Below are positions 20,775-33,927 of a DNA stretch of 64,000 bases, in pieces. The DNA lies in the NCBI RefSeq assembly GCF_017356245.1, contig NZ_JAFMZZ010000001.1:1377130-1441129 (forward strand), read 5' to 3'. The notes below the pieces were generated by a model, which made no database searches, had not been told where the DNA came from, and was given only the letters and a program-made list of their open reading frames with translations. A program made the translations under genes and the position numbers. This stretch comes from Bordetella petrii. GTDB taxonomy: Bacteria > Pseudomonadota > Gammaproteobacteria > Burkholderiales > Burkholderiaceae_B. Each line of letters opens with the position of its first letter. Position 1 is the stretch's first letter.

Positions 20775-21974
20775 ATGAACCCGCGTCTTGATGCCCTGCA
20801 TCCCTATCCCTTCACGAAACTGCGCGCGCTGCTCGAATCGGCCGGCCCCGCGCCGGACGGGCTGGCGCCGATCGATTTGTCGATCGGCGAGCCCAAGCAC
20901 GCCGCCCCCGCCTGCGTGGCGCAGGCGCTGCGCGGCAATCTCGCGGGCCTGTCGGTGTACCCGGCCACCAAGGGCGAGCCCGCGCTGCGCGCGGCCATTT
21001 CGCAGTGGCTGGCGCGGCGCTACAGCATCCCCGCCCCCGATGCCGACACGCAAGTGCTGCCCGTGCTGGGCTCGCGCGAGGCGCTGTTCGCCTTCGCCCA
21101 GACCGTTGTCGACTCCAGCGCCGGCCAGCCGCTGGTGGTATGCCCGAATCCGTTCTACCAGATCTATGAAGGCGCGGCGCTGCTGGCCGGCGCCCAGCCC
21201 TATTACGTCAACGCCGACCCGGCGCGCAATTTCGGCTGCGACTGGCAGAGCGTGCCCGCCGACGTCTGGCAGCGCACCCAGCTGGTCTTCGTGTGCTCGC
21301 CGGGCAATCCGGCCGGCAACGTCATGCCGCTGGACGACTGGCGCGCCCTGTTCGCGCTGTCCGACCGCCACGGCTTCGCCATCGCCTCCGACGAGTGCTA
21401 TTCCGAGATCTATTTCGACGAAGGCGATGCGCCGCTGGGCGCGCTGCAGGCCGCCCGCCGCCTGGGACGCGACGACTACAGGAACCTGGTGGTGTTCTCC
21501 AGCCTGTCCAAACGCTCGAACGTGCCCGGGCTGCGCTCGGGCTTCGTGGCGGGCGACGCCGCCCTGATGGCGCGCTTCCTGCTGTACCGTACGTATCACG
21601 GCAGCGCCATGAGCCCCATCGTGTCGGCGGCCAGCATCGCCGCCTGGAACGACGAAGACCACGTGCGCGAGAACCGCGCCCTGTACCGCGAAAAATTCGC
21701 CGCGGTCGCGCCGCTGCTGCAGCCCGTGCTCGATGTCGAGTACCCGCAAGCGTCGTTTTACCTGTGGGTGCCCGTGTCCGGCCCGGATACGGCGTTTGCC
21801 CGCGATCTCTACGCCCGCACCGGCGTGACCGTCCTGCCCGGCAGTTTCCTGGCGCGCGAAGCGCACGGCGCCAATCCCGGCCAGGGCCGCATCCGTATCG
21901 CGCTGGTGGCGCCGCTGGCGCAATGCGTCGAAGCCGCCGGCCGCATTGCCCAGTTTGCCCGCACTACGCTTTGA
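20775..21974 (+). CDS. dapC: DapC, N-succinyl-LL-diaminopimelate aminotransferase
   Basis: Class I PLP aminotransferase (399 aa) converting N-succinyl-2-amino-6-ketopimelate to N-succinyl-LL-DAP with glutamate, for lysine and peptidoglycan. The PLP lysine is in FSSLSKRSNVPGLRSGF, the N-terminus contains IDLSIGEPKH and the middle CSPGNPAGNVM. dapD and dapE follow directly, so the assignment is firm; dapC of this type is known from Bordetella pertussis. ATG at 20775 is preferred over an upstream in-frame TTG at 20757, which overlaps the -10 candidate. Confidence 0.93.
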   Translation: MNPRLDALHPYPFTKLRALLESAGPAPDGLAPIDLSIGEPKHAAPACVAQALRGNLAGLSVYPATKGEPALRAAISQWLARRYSIPAPDADTQVLPVLGSREALFAFAQTVVDSSAGQPLVVCPNPFYQIYEGAALLAGAQPYYVNADPARNFGCDWQSVPADVWQRTQLVFVCSPGNPAGNVMPLDDWRALFALSDRHGFAIASDECYSEIYFDEGDAPLGALQAARRLGRDDYRNLVVFSSLSKRSNVPGLRSGFVAGDAALMARFLLYRTYHGSAMSPIVSAASIAAWNDEDHVRENRALYREKFAAVAPLLQPVLDVEYPQASFYLWVPVSGPDTAFARDLYARTGVTVLPGSFLAREAHGANPGQGRIRIALVAPLAQCVEAAGRIAQFARTTL

Positions 21975-22001
21975 TCAACCTTTTTGAATAGCTGAGCCGT
22001 C

Positions 22002-23965
<1,964 letters not shown>

Positions 23966-23971
23966 CCCGCC

Positions 23972-24876
23972 ATGCCTTCATCTTCCCGCTCTGAACTGCA
24001 GACGCTGCGCGACCTGATCCGCTATGGCGTGTCGCGCCTGCGCGAGTCCGGCGTCGCACTGGGCCACGGCAGCGACAATGCCTGGGACGAGGCCGTCTAC
24101 CTGGCGCTGCACGCGCTGCACCTGCCGCTGGACACGCTCGATCCTTTCCTGGACGCCCGCGTCCTGCCGGACGAGCGCGCGCGCGTGCTCGACCTGTTCG
24201 ACCGGCGCGTGGCCCAGCGCCTGCCGGCCGCCTACCTGACCCAGGAAGCCTGGCTGTGTGGCCACCGCTTTTACGTCGATACGCGCGTCATCGTGCCGCG
24301 TTCGCCCATTGCCGAGCTGCTGGAGCAGGGCCTGGCGCCCTGGGTCGAGCCCGAATCGGTGCAGGCGGTGCTGGACATGTGCACGGGCTCTGGCTGCCTG
24401 GCTATCCTGGCGGCGCTGGCCTTCCCCGACGCCCGCGTCGATGCGGTGGACGTCTCGCCCGATGCGCTGGACGTGGCGCGCCGCAACGTGGCCGACTACA
24501 GCCTGCAAGACCGCCTGGCGCTGCACCGCAGCGACCTTTTCGACCAATTGCCGGCCTGCGCGTATGACGTCATCGTGTGCAATCCGCCCTACGTGAACAG
24601 CGCGTCGATGGCGGCCCTGCCCGACGAGTACCGCCATGAGCCCAGCCTGGCGCTGGCCGGGGGCACCGACGGCATGGACCTGGTGCGGCGCATCCTGGCC
24701 GCCGCGCCCGGCTACCTGGCCCCCCAGGGCGTGCTGGTTCTGGAAATCGGCCATGAGCGCCCGCACTTCGAGGCGGCCTTTCCGCAGCTGCAGCCTGTGT
24801 GGCTGGATACCGAGGCCGCCAGCGACCAGATCCTGCTGCTGGCCCGCGAACAACTGGCCCAGGACCCTACTCTTCC

Positions 24877-24880
<4 letters not shown>
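23972..24880 (+). CDS. prmB: PrmB, ribosomal protein uL3 glutamine methyltransferase
   Basis: SAM-dependent N5-glutamine methyltransferase modifying ribosomal protein L3 during assembly. 302 aa. SAM-binding motif I LDMCTGSGCLAI (about residues 132-143), and the catalytic NPPY in VIVCNPPYVNSASM that binds the glutamine side chain. The uL3-specific N-terminal helical domain (DEAVYLALHALHLPLD) separates it from PrmC. It sits six bases after dapE, and its stop overlaps the ABC-F start. Confidence 0.93.
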
Positions 24881-26802
<1,922 letters not shown>

Positions 26803-26808
26803 GTTCGC

Positions 26809-27711
26809 TTACTCCCCGAACACTTCGACGATCATCTGGCGCAGCCACTGGTTGGCGGCCTCGCGGTGGCTGCGCGCATGCCAGAACACATTGATGACCG
26901 ATTCGGGAATCTTCACCGGACAGGCCGCGGCCATGAGGCCGAACGGTTCGCAGACACAGTCGGCGAACCGTTGCGGCACCACGGCGATCATGTCGGTGCT
27001 TTGCAGCACCGGCCCCACCGCCATGAAATGCGGAACGGTCAGCCGTACGCGGCGGGCGATGGCCGCACGCTGCATGATCTCGTCCACCACGCCGTGGCCC
27101 GTGCCTTCGGCCAGAATGGCCACGTGCTCGGCCGCCCGGAACTGGCGCAATGACACGGCGCCGCGCGCCAGCGGATGGCCGCGCCGGAACAGGCAGACAT
27201 AGGGCTGGCGGAACAGCCGGCGCTGGAAGAATCCGCCCTTGAGCGCCGGCAGGAAGCCCATGGCCAGGTCGATGCGGCCGCGCTCCATCTCGTCTTTCAC
27301 ATCCAGCGAAGTAGTGCGCGCCGTGCGGATGGTGACGCCGGGCGCGAGCTCGGCCAGATGGCGCATCAGGCGGGGCAGGAAGTAGGTTTCGCCCACGTCG
27401 CTGACGCCGATGACAAAGCCGCGCCGGCTGCTGGCCGGATCGAAGGCGGCACGCGCGTTGAGGGTATCGCGGATGGCGTCGAGCGCGCCTGCCAGGGGGT
27501 CGGCCAGCGCATCCGCATAGGGCGTGGGCACCATGCCGCGCGATGTGCGCAGGAACAGCTCGTCGCCCAGCAGGCGGCGCAGCCGGTTCAGCGCGTTGCT
27601 GACTCCGGGCTGCGATACCCCCAGGCTGGCCGCGGCGCCCGAGACACTGCCCTGCTTGAGCAATTCGTCGAAAACCACCAGCAGGTTCAAGTCGACGTCT
27701 TTCAGGTTCAT
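26809..27711 (-). CDS. LysR-type regulator, NahR/NagR-like
   Basis: 300 aa LysR regulator. The N-terminal helix-turn-helix follows MNLKDVDLNLLVVFDELL (GAAASLGVSQPGVSNALNRLR). From memory, the effector domain follows the NahR/NagR pattern closely: DIGE-type VGETYFLPRLM, GFFQRRLF..YVCLFRRGHP, ILAEGTGHGVVDE, VPHFMAVGPVLQSTD, CVCEPFGLMA and NVFWHA. NahR and NagR respond to salicylate. ATG at 27711 has GGAGACAGGC upstream. It is divergent from the Rieske oxygenase genes, so it is the likely salicylate-responsive activator. Confidence 0.85.
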   Translation of the reverse strand: MNLKDVDLNLLVVFDELLKQGSVSGAAASLGVSQPGVSNALNRLRRLLGDELFLRTSRGMVPTPYADALADPLAGALDAIRDTLNARAAFDPASSRRGFVIGVSDVGETYFLPRLMRHLAELAPGVTIRTARTTSLDVKDEMERGRIDLAMGFLPALKGGFFQRRLFRQPYVCLFRRGHPLARGAVSLRQFRAAEHVAILAEGTGHGVVDEIMQRAAIARRVRLTVPHFMAVGPVLQSTDMIAVVPQRFADCVCEPFGLMAAACPVKIPESVINVFWHARSHREAANQWLRQMIVEVFGE

Positions 27712-27878
27712 GCCTGTCTCCACCATTATTGATTTTGGTGATTTTGCCTATTCATTGAATTCTATTTATTAATTCGGCGGCGCGCACGATGATGGCGGCA
27801 AAACACCATGAAACGGAGAGACATCATGCCCGCCCGCGCCTTGCCGCCCATCGCCCCGACCTGTTGCCGGAGCACCCC
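27712..27878. promoter_or_regulatory. Divergent control region of the salicylate hydroxylase island
   Basis: A 167-base spacer whose left half is AT-rich. It contains the dyad ATTCATTGAAT (27750-27760) followed by a related TTTATTAATTC. LysR proteins bind such T-N11-A-type dyads; this is the natural candidate activator site for both divergent units. No confident -10/-35 pair was picked out. Confidence 0.5.
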
Positions 27879-29138
27879 ATGAACCCGAGCGCGCCGCCCG
27901 AGGCCCGCGTGGCCTGGCCGGACAACGGTTCCAGCCGGATCCCGTTCGGCGTTTATACCGATGCGTCCCTGCATGCGCGCGAAATGCAGCGCTTTTTCTA
28001 CCAGGGGCACTGGAACTATGTCGGCCTCGAGGCCGAGATCCCCCGGCCCGGCGACTTCAAGCGCACCGCCATCGGCGAACGGTCGGTCATCCTGGTGCGC
28101 GACGCGGACGGCGCGGTGCGCGTGCTGGAGAACCTGTGCGCCCATCGGGGCGTGCAATTCTGCCGCGAGCGGGCCGGCCACCGCAGCGAGTTCGTGTGTC
28201 CGTACCACCAATGGAACTACGACCTGCAGGGCCGGCTGATCGGCGTGCCGCTGCGGCGCGGCGTCAAGCAGGACGGGCGGGTCAACGGCGGCATGCCGCC
28301 GGATTTCGATCCGGCCGAGCACGGCCTGAACCAGCTGGCCGTGGCCTGCCGGCACGGCGTGGTGTTCGCCTCGTTTGACCACCAGGTCGAGCCGCTGGAA
28401 GCGTTCCTGGGCCCGGACATCCTGCATTATTTCGACCGCGTGTTCGACGGCCGCGAACTGGTGGTGCACGGCTACAGCCGCCAGCGCATCGGCGGCAACT
28501 GGAAGCTGATGCAGGAGAACATCAAAGACCCCTACCATCCCGGGCTGCTGCATACCTGGTTCGTCACGTTCGGCCTGTGGCGCGCCGACAACCGGGCGCA
28601 GCTGAAAATGGATTCGCACTTCCGCCACGCCGCCATGATCTCCACCCGCGGCCAGGGCGGCCAGAAAAGCTCGGTGACGCAGGGCGTGGCCAGTTTCAAA
28701 GAGCAGATGCAGCTGCACGACGACCGGTTCCTGGACATCGTGCCCGAACCCTGGTGGAACGGCCCCACGGCAGTATTGATGACGCTGTTTCCCAGCCTGA
28801 TCATCCAGCAGCAGGTGAACTCGCTGTCGACGCGCCACATCCAGCCGGTGGGCCACGATGCCTTCGATTTTGTCTGGACCCATTTCGGCTTTGCCGACGA
28901 CACGCCCGAGATGACGCGCCGCCGGCTGCGCCAGGCCAATCTGTTCGGCCCGGCCGGGTTCGTGTCGGCCGACGACGGCGAGGTCATCGAACTGTCGCAG
29001 GCGGGATTCGGGCAAAGGCCCCGGCACCGCGCGCTGGCCGAACTGGGCGGGCGTACGGTGGAAAATACCGAACATATGGTGACCGAGACGCTGATACGCG
29101 GCATGTACGCGTACTGGCGGCGCGTCATGGAGGCCTGA
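27879..29138 (+). CDS. nagG: Rieske oxygenase large subunit, salicylate 5-hydroxylase type (NagG-like)
   Basis: Catalytic subunit of a three-component ring-hydroxylating oxygenase; NagG-type enzymes convert salicylate to gentisate. 419 aa. Rieske ligands C87, H89, C107 and H110 (CAHRG...CPYHQWNY); mononuclear iron ligands D217, H220, H225 (ENIKDPYHPGLLH). From memory the protein follows the Ralstonia NagG pattern throughout (VGLEAEIPRPGDFKRT, STRGQGG, FGPAGFVSADDGEVIE, VTETLIRGMYAYWR). Start 27879 fits that family; a longer frame begins in the promoter. Anthranilate dioxygenase is the main alternative. Confidence 0.85.
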   Translation: MNPSAPPEARVAWPDNGSSRIPFGVYTDASLHAREMQRFFYQGHWNYVGLEAEIPRPGDFKRTAIGERSVILVRDADGAVRVLENLCAHRGVQFCRERAGHRSEFVCPYHQWNYDLQGRLIGVPLRRGVKQDGRVNGGMPPDFDPAEHGLNQLAVACRHGVVFASFDHQVEPLEAFLGPDILHYFDRVFDGRELVVHGYSRQRIGGNWKLMQENIKDPYHPGLLHTWFVTFGLWRADNRAQLKMDSHFRHAAMISTRGQGGQKSSVTQGVASFKEQMQLHDDRFLDIVPEPWWNGPTAVLMTLFPSLIIQQQVNSLSTRHIQPVGHDAFDFVWTHFGFADDTPEMTRRRLRQANLFGPAGFVSADDGEVIELSQAGFGQRPRHRALAELGGRTVENTEHMVTETLIRGMYAYWRRVMEA

Positions 29139-29142
29139 CGGC

Positions 29143-29616
29143 ATGGTCGACTTCCAGACTTACCAGGCGCTGCTGCGCCTTTACACCGATTACGCCGCCG
29201 CGCTGGATGCCGGTCAATGGCAGCAATGGCCGGAATTCTTCACAGACGCATGCTCGTACCGCATCGTGCCGCGCGAAAACCACGAGCGCGGCTTCCCGCT
29301 GGCCACCCTGGCTTTTGAAAGCAAGGGCATGCTGCAGGACCGGGTCTACGCCATCAGCGAGACGATTTTCCACGACCCGTACTACCAGCGCCATGTCATC
29401 GGTGCCCCCCGCATCTTATCGGCCAACGGCGAGCAGATCGAATCCGAGGCCAGCTATGCGGTGTTTCGCACCAAGCCCAGCCAGCCCACCACGGTGTTCA
29501 ATGTGGGACGCTACCTGGACGTCATCCAGCACACGCCGCAGGGCCTGAAGTTCGCATCGCGGCAATGCATCTTCGACAGCGAGCTGATTCCCAATTCATT
29601 GATTTATCCGCTATAG
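29143..29616 (+). CDS. nagH: Rieske oxygenase small subunit (NagH-like)
   Basis: Beta subunit (157 aa) of the alpha3beta3 oxygenase, a structural cystatin-like fold. It starts [26 protein letters not shown] and carries the ring-hydroxylating beta-subunit pattern around [19 protein letters not shown] and [12 protein letters not shown]. Four bases after the nagG-like stop; a strong SD (GGAGGCC) lies within the end of that gene, so the two are coupled. Confidence 0.85.
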   Translation: MVDFQTYQALLRLYTDYAAALDAGQWQQWPEFFTDACSYRIVPRENHERGFPLATLAFESKGMLQDRVYAISETIFHDPYYQRHVIGAPRILSANGEQIESEASYAVFRTKPSQPTTVFNVGRYLDVIQHTPQGLKFASRQCIFDSELIPNSLIYPL

Positions 29617-29648
29617 GGCCGAACCATGCCGCACGCGAGGACACACCC

Positions 29649-29963
29649 ATGACGACTGCCTGCTGGACCGAGGCCTTGCCGCACAGCGAACTTGCTGCCG
29701 ACGATGTCACGCCCTGCGAGGCCGGCGGCCGCGAACTGGCCCTGTATGCCGTGGGCGACGCCGTGTATGCCACCGACAACCTCTGTACCCACGGCCTGGC
29801 CCGGCTGTGCGACGGTTTCCTGGAGGGCCATGAGATCGAATGCCCTCTGCATCAGGGACGTTTCGATGTGCGCGACGGCAAGGCGCTGTGCGCGCCGTTG
29901 AAGCAGGATATCCGCAGCTATCCGGTAAAGATCGAGAACGGGACGGTCTACGTGCAGCTGTGA
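29649..29963 (+). CDS. Rieske [2Fe-2S] ferredoxin of the oxygenase system
   Basis: Electron carrier for the oxygenase. 104 aa. Rieske ligands C46, H48 (CTHGLARL) and C65, H68 (CPLHQGRFD) are intact. Resembles NagAb/NahAb-type ferredoxins. Start ATG at 29649 is 32 bases after the small-subunit stop. The partner reductase gene is absent from the window, so electrons must come from a reductase encoded elsewhere. Confidence 0.88.
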   Translation: MTTACWTEALPHSELAADDVTPCEAGGRELALYAVGDAVYATDNLCTHGLARLCDGFLEGHEIECPLHQGRFDVRDGKALCAPLKQDIRSYPVKIENGTVYVQL

Positions 29964-29979
29964 AAACGCCGCGCGCGGA

Positions 29980-30294
29980 TCAGGAATAAGGCCGTTCGCG
30001 CCGCAGGCGCTGATGGTCGACCACCGTATCGATGATGGCCCGCAGGATCGTGACCGCCAGGTCGGGCGGCACGCCCGCATCGATGGCCAGGTGGCGGATG
30101 CGGTCGAGCTGCTGCGCGGCCCGCTGGGGGTCGGCCGGGTCCAGGCCGCTGGCCTGTTTCAGTTCGCCGATCATGTCGGTGCAGCGAAAGCGCACGCCGA
30201 GCAGCAGCATGATCTGCTGGTCGATTTCATCGATTTCGGCGCGCAGCGCCGCCAGTTCGGATTGTGTCGCCTCGCTGCTGCTCATGGTGTTCAT
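29980..30294 (-). CDS. AroQ-fold protein: chorismate mutase or isochorismate-pyruvate lyase (PchB-like)
   Basis: 104 aa monofunctional helical AroQ domain. LRAEIDEIDQQI (R18), the second arginine pair in GVRFRCTDMIGELK with K46, and PQRAAQQLDRIR are the usual active-site segments. The E. coli mutase glutamate after the third-helix arginine is Ala here, and helix 3 ends VVDHQ with a Gln where PchB has its Q90, so PchB-like lyase activity (isochorismate to salicylate plus pyruvate) is as likely as mutase. The ATG overlaps the uvrD stop (ATGA). It converges with the salicylate hydroxylase genes 16 bases away. Confidence 0.75.
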   Translation of the reverse strand: MNTMSSSEATQSELAALRAEIDEIDQQIMLLLGVRFRCTDMIGELKQASGLDPADPQRAAQQLDRIRHLAIDAGVPPDLAVTILRAIIDTVVDHQRLRRERPYS

Positions 30295-32552
30295 TCCTGG
30301 ATGATGTCCAGCTTGGCAATGCCCAGCGCCAGTGTCTTGGCGCCGACGTCGCGAAACTGGATCTGCGCCTGGGCGTCCTGGCCGGATCCGCTCAAGCCGA
30401 TGATGGTGCCGTCGCCGAACCTGGCATGCCGCACACCCTGGCCGATACGATACTGCCGATCGCCCACCATGACACCGCTGGTAACGCCGCGCGGCACCCG
30501 CGGCGCGATGATGCCGGTGGGCCGGCGTCCGAAGGCGTCGCCCCGCCCGCTCCAGGCGGCCGACTCGCCGAAGCCCGCATGCGCGTGGGCGGCGCCCGCC
30601 CGCGGAGTCAGCCATTTCAGGTGCTGCTCGGGAATTTCATCGAGAAAGCGCGAGCGCATGGCATAGCGCGTCTGGCCATGCAGCATGCGGCTTTGCGCCA
30701 GGCTGAGATACAGGCGCTGGCGCGCCCGCGTGATCGCCACATACATCAGGCGCCGTTCTTCTTCCAGGCCGGAAGGTTCGAGGATGCTGTTTTCATGGGG
30801 AAACAGGCCTTCTTCCAGCCCCGTGATGAACACGGCATCGAACTCCAGCCCCTTGGCCGCGTGCACCGTCATCAGCTGGACGGCGTCCTGGCCGGCCTGG
30901 GCCTGGTTGTCGCCGGCCTCGAGCGCGGCATGCGCCAGGAAAGCCGCCAGCGGCGTCAGGCCGTCGGGCGGCACGTCGGCGCCCAGGTCGGGCACCTGCC
31001 CGGCGGGCAGGCCATCGAAGTTTTCTTCCGAGGCGAACACCGCCGCGGCGGTGATGAGCTCGTTGAGGTTTTCCAGGCGTTCGGCGCCTTCGCGTTCGGT
31101 CTTGTAGTGAGCCACCAGGCCGCTGGCCTCGAGCATGTGCTCGACCAGTTCGGGCAGGGGCAGCTCGCGCGTGTCGTGGGCCATGCGGCCGATCAGCTGG
31201 GCGAACTGGGCCAGATTGGCGCCGCCCTTGCCCGCCACGCGCGCCACGGCGCCGGCCAGGCTGGTGTCTTGCGCACGGGCCGCGTCGGTAAGCTGTTCGA
31301 GCGTGCGCGCGCCGATGCCGCGCGTGGGGAAATTCACCACCCGCATCCAGGACGTATCGTCGTCGGGGTTGGCCATCAGGCGCAGATACGCCAGCGCGTG
31401 CTTGATTTCCTGGCGTTCGAAAAAGCGCAGCCCGCCGTACACCTTGTAGGGAATGCCGGCCGAAAACAGCGCATGCTCGAGCACGCGCGACTGGGCGTTG
31501 CTGCGGTACAGCACGGCAATCTCGCGGCGCAGGCTGCCTTCGTTGATCAGCGAGCGCACCTCGTCGACCAGCCATTGCGCCTCGATGCCGTCGGAAGGCT
31601 GCTCGATGACGCGCACGGGCTCGCCTTCGCCCTGTTCGGTCCAGAGGTTCTTGCCCAGCCGCCCGCTGTTGTGGCCGATGAGCGCGTTGGCCGAATCCAG
31701 GATGTGGCCGTACGACCGATAGTTCTGCTCGAGCCGGATGACCGTGCCGCGCGCATATTCGCGCTCGAAATCGGCCATATTGCCGACATTGGCGCCACGG
31801 AACGCATAGATGGACTGATCGTCGTCGCCCACCGCGAAGATGGACGCCCCGCCGCCGGCCAGCAGCCTCAGCCATTTGTACTGCAGGGTGTTGGTGTCCT
31901 GGAACTCGTCGACCAGGATATGCCGGAAGCGCCGCTGGTAGTGTTCGCGCACCGGCGCGTTGCGCGTCAGCAGCTCGTGCGCGCGCAGCAGCAGTTCGGC
32001 GAAATCGACCACGCCTTCGCGCTGGCACTGGGCCTCGTACAGCTGGTAGATCTCGACCAGGCGGCGGCGGTGGCTGTCGTGGACTTCGACGTCGCCGGGA
32101 CGCAGGCCGTCTTCCTTGGCGCCGTTGATGAACCGCTGCACATCGCGCGGCGGGTATTTTTCATCGTCGATGCCGTTGGCCTTGAGCAGGCGCTTGATGG
32201 CGGCCAGCTGGTCGGTGGTGTCGAGAATCTGGAAGGTTTGCGGCAGGCCCGCGTCGCGGTGATGGGCGCGCAGCATGCGGTTGCACAACCCGTGAAACGT
32301 GCCGATCCAGAGGCCGCGCGTATCGATGGGCAGCATGGCCGACATGCGCGCCAGCATCTCGCGCGCCGCCTTGTTGGTGAAGGTGACTGCCAACAGCCCA
32401 AATGGACTGGCCTGGCCGGTTTGAATCAGCCAGGCCATGCGGGTGGTGAGAACCCGGGTCTTGCCGCTGCCCGCCCCGGCCAGGACCAGGGCATGCTGCG
32501 GTTCGAGCGTTACAGCGGCGCGTTGTTCAGGGTTGAGCTGCTCTAGCATCAT
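30291..32552 (-). CDS. uvrD: UvrD/Rep-family DNA helicase II
   Basis: Superfamily 1A 3'-5' helicase for excision and mismatch repair. 753 aa. Q motif LNPEQRAAV, Walker A AGAGSGKT, motif II VDEFQDTN, motif III VGDDDQSIYAFRGA, motif IV RLEQNYRS, motif V VHAAKGLEFDAVF and motif VI YVAITRARQRLYL all appear in order. The start is ATGATG at 32552/32549; the first ATG overlaps the desaturase stop. Its own stop overlaps the AroQ gene, making a three-gene coupled operon with functionally unrelated members. Confidence 0.95.
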   Translation of the reverse strand: MMLEQLNPEQRAAVTLEPQHALVLAGAGSGKTRVLTTRMAWLIQTGQASPFGLLAVTFTNKAAREMLARMSAMLPIDTRGLWIGTFHGLCNRMLRAHHRDAGLPQTFQILDTTDQLAAIKRLLKANGIDDEKYPPRDVQRFINGAKEDGLRPGDVEVHDSHRRRLVEIYQLYEAQCQREGVVDFAELLLRAHELLTRNAPVREHYQRRFRHILVDEFQDTNTLQYKWLRLLAGGGASIFAVGDDDQSIYAFRGANVGNMADFEREYARGTVIRLEQNYRSYGHILDSANALIGHNSGRLGKNLWTEQGEGEPVRVIEQPSDGIEAQWLVDEVRSLINEGSLRREIAVLYRSNAQSRVLEHALFSAGIPYKVYGGLRFFERQEIKHALAYLRLMANPDDDTSWMRVVNFPTRGIGARTLEQLTDAARAQDTSLAGAVARVAGKGGANLAQFAQLIGRMAHDTRELPLPELVEHMLEASGLVAHYKTEREGAERLENLNELITAAAVFASEENFDGLPAGQVPDLGADVPPDGLTPLAAFLAHAALEAGDNQAQAGQDAVQLMTVHAAKGLEFDAVFITGLEEGLFPHENSILEPSGLEEERRLMYVAITRARQRLYLSLAQSRMLHGQTRYAMRSRFLDEIPEQHLKWLTPRAGAAHAHAGFGESAAWSGRGDAFGRRPTGIIAPRVPRGVTSGVMVGDRQYRIGQGVRHARFGDGTIIGLSGSGQDAQAQIQFRDVGAKTLALGIAKLDIIQE

Positions 32553-33742
32553 GCCGCGTAGCGGCTCAGGCGAAGGGCGAACTGTTCGAGCCCGGCGATG
32601 CCGCTTTGCTGGGCGCGCTGGCACCAGGCCTGCAGGTCATGCAGCAGCTGCTCGCTGCTGGCGCTGGAGCTTTCCCACAGGCGGCCCAGTTCGCGGCGCA
32701 TCTGCACCAGCGTGGACAGCGACTGGTTCTGCGCGATGGCCTGGTCGACCTCGGCGCGCTGCTCGGGCTGCAGGACATCTTCGTTGCTGTGCAGCCAGCG
32801 GCGCACGCGCTGCAGGCGCGACACGGCATCGCCCTGTGCGGGCTTGAGCTTGTCGAGTTCTTCGCGCACGGTCGTCTTGACGATGTCGGCGTAGCGGGCC
32901 ATGACTTCGTAGCGGTGCGTGATGACGCCCTGCAGGGTGCGCAGATCGATGGCCTTGGCGCTGGATTCGAGCTTGAGCTTGGGCGCGACCTTCTTGATCT
33001 TGGCCAGGCCGAAGAACTTCAGCACGCTGATGTAGCACCAGCCGATGTCGAATTCGTACCACTTGGCCGAGAACTTGGCCGAGGTGCCATGGGCATGGTG
33101 GTTGTTGTGCAGCTCTTCGCCGCCGATGACGATGCCCCACGGGAACACGTTGGTGCTGGTATCGGGGCTGTTGTAGTTGCGGTAGCCCCAGTAGTGGCCG
33201 ATGCCGTTGACCACGCCGGCCGCCCAGAACGGGATCCAGGCCATCTGCACGGCCCACACGGTGAGGCCGATGGCGCCGAACAGGGCGACGTCGATGGCCA
33301 GCATGATCATCACGCCCATCAGGCTGTGCTTGGAATACAGGTTGCGCTCGAGCCAGTCGTCGGGGGTGCCGTGGCCGAACTTGGCCATGGTTTCCTTGTT
33401 GGCCGATTCAAGGCGGTACAGCTCGGCGCCGCGGAACAGCACTTTCCAGATGCCGAACAGCATGGGCGAATGGGGGTCGCCCTCTTTTTCGCACTTGGCG
33501 TGGTGCTTGCGGTGGATGGCAACCCATTCCTTCGTGACCATGCCCGTGGTCATCCAGAGCCAGAACCGGAAGAAATGCATGACTGCCGGATGCAGGTCCA
33601 GCCCACGGTGCGCTTGGCTGCGGTGCAGGAAGACCGTGACCGACACGATGGTGACGTGCGTCAGCGCCAGCGTGTACAGGACGATCTGCCACCAGGTAGC
33701 CTGGGTAAAGCCCCCGGAAAGGAAGGAGAGGAATTGATCCAT
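32549..33742 (-). CDS. Acyl-lipid/acyl-CoA delta-9 type fatty acid desaturase
   Basis: Integral-membrane di-iron desaturase (397 aa) of the stearoyl-CoA desaturase-like group, probably adjusting membrane fluidity. Three His boxes: HRSQAHR, HRKHH and HNNHH, with an extra GHYWGYRNY stretch. At least four membrane spans. The last 130 residues are soluble and Arg/Leu/Gln-rich helical, longer than in minimal desaturases. First gene of the desaturase-uvrD-AroQ string. Confidence 0.9.
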   Translation of the reverse strand: MDQFLSFLSGGFTQATWWQIVLYTLALTHVTIVSVTVFLHRSQAHRGLDLHPAVMHFFRFWLWMTTGMVTKEWVAIHRKHHAKCEKEGDPHSPMLFGIWKVLFRGAELYRLESANKETMAKFGHGTPDDWLERNLYSKHSLMGVMIMLAIDVALFGAIGLTVWAVQMAWIPFWAAGVVNGIGHYWGYRNYNSPDTSTNVFPWGIVIGGEELHNNHHAHGTSAKFSAKWYEFDIGWCYISVLKFFGLAKIKKVAPKLKLESSAKAIDLRTLQGVITHRYEVMARYADIVKTTVREELDKLKPAQGDAVSRLQRVRRWLHSNEDVLQPEQRAEVDQAIAQNQSLSTLVQMRRELGRLWESSSASSEQLLHDLQAWCQRAQQSGIAGLEQFALRLSRYAA

Positions 33743-33927
33743 ATAGCTTTTTGCGAGCCTCGCTTGAAGAATGGCAGGCAGTTTAGCCTACCTGGTTTGC
33801 TTATGACAGCTTGTTTGCAAAATAGTTTTCAATGACAAATCAAGGACTAAGCCCGCATATCGACACGTTTTGGCTGGCAGAATGTGGCCTTTTCCTGACT
33901 TGTTACCCCAGTAGGGGCACCGTACCC

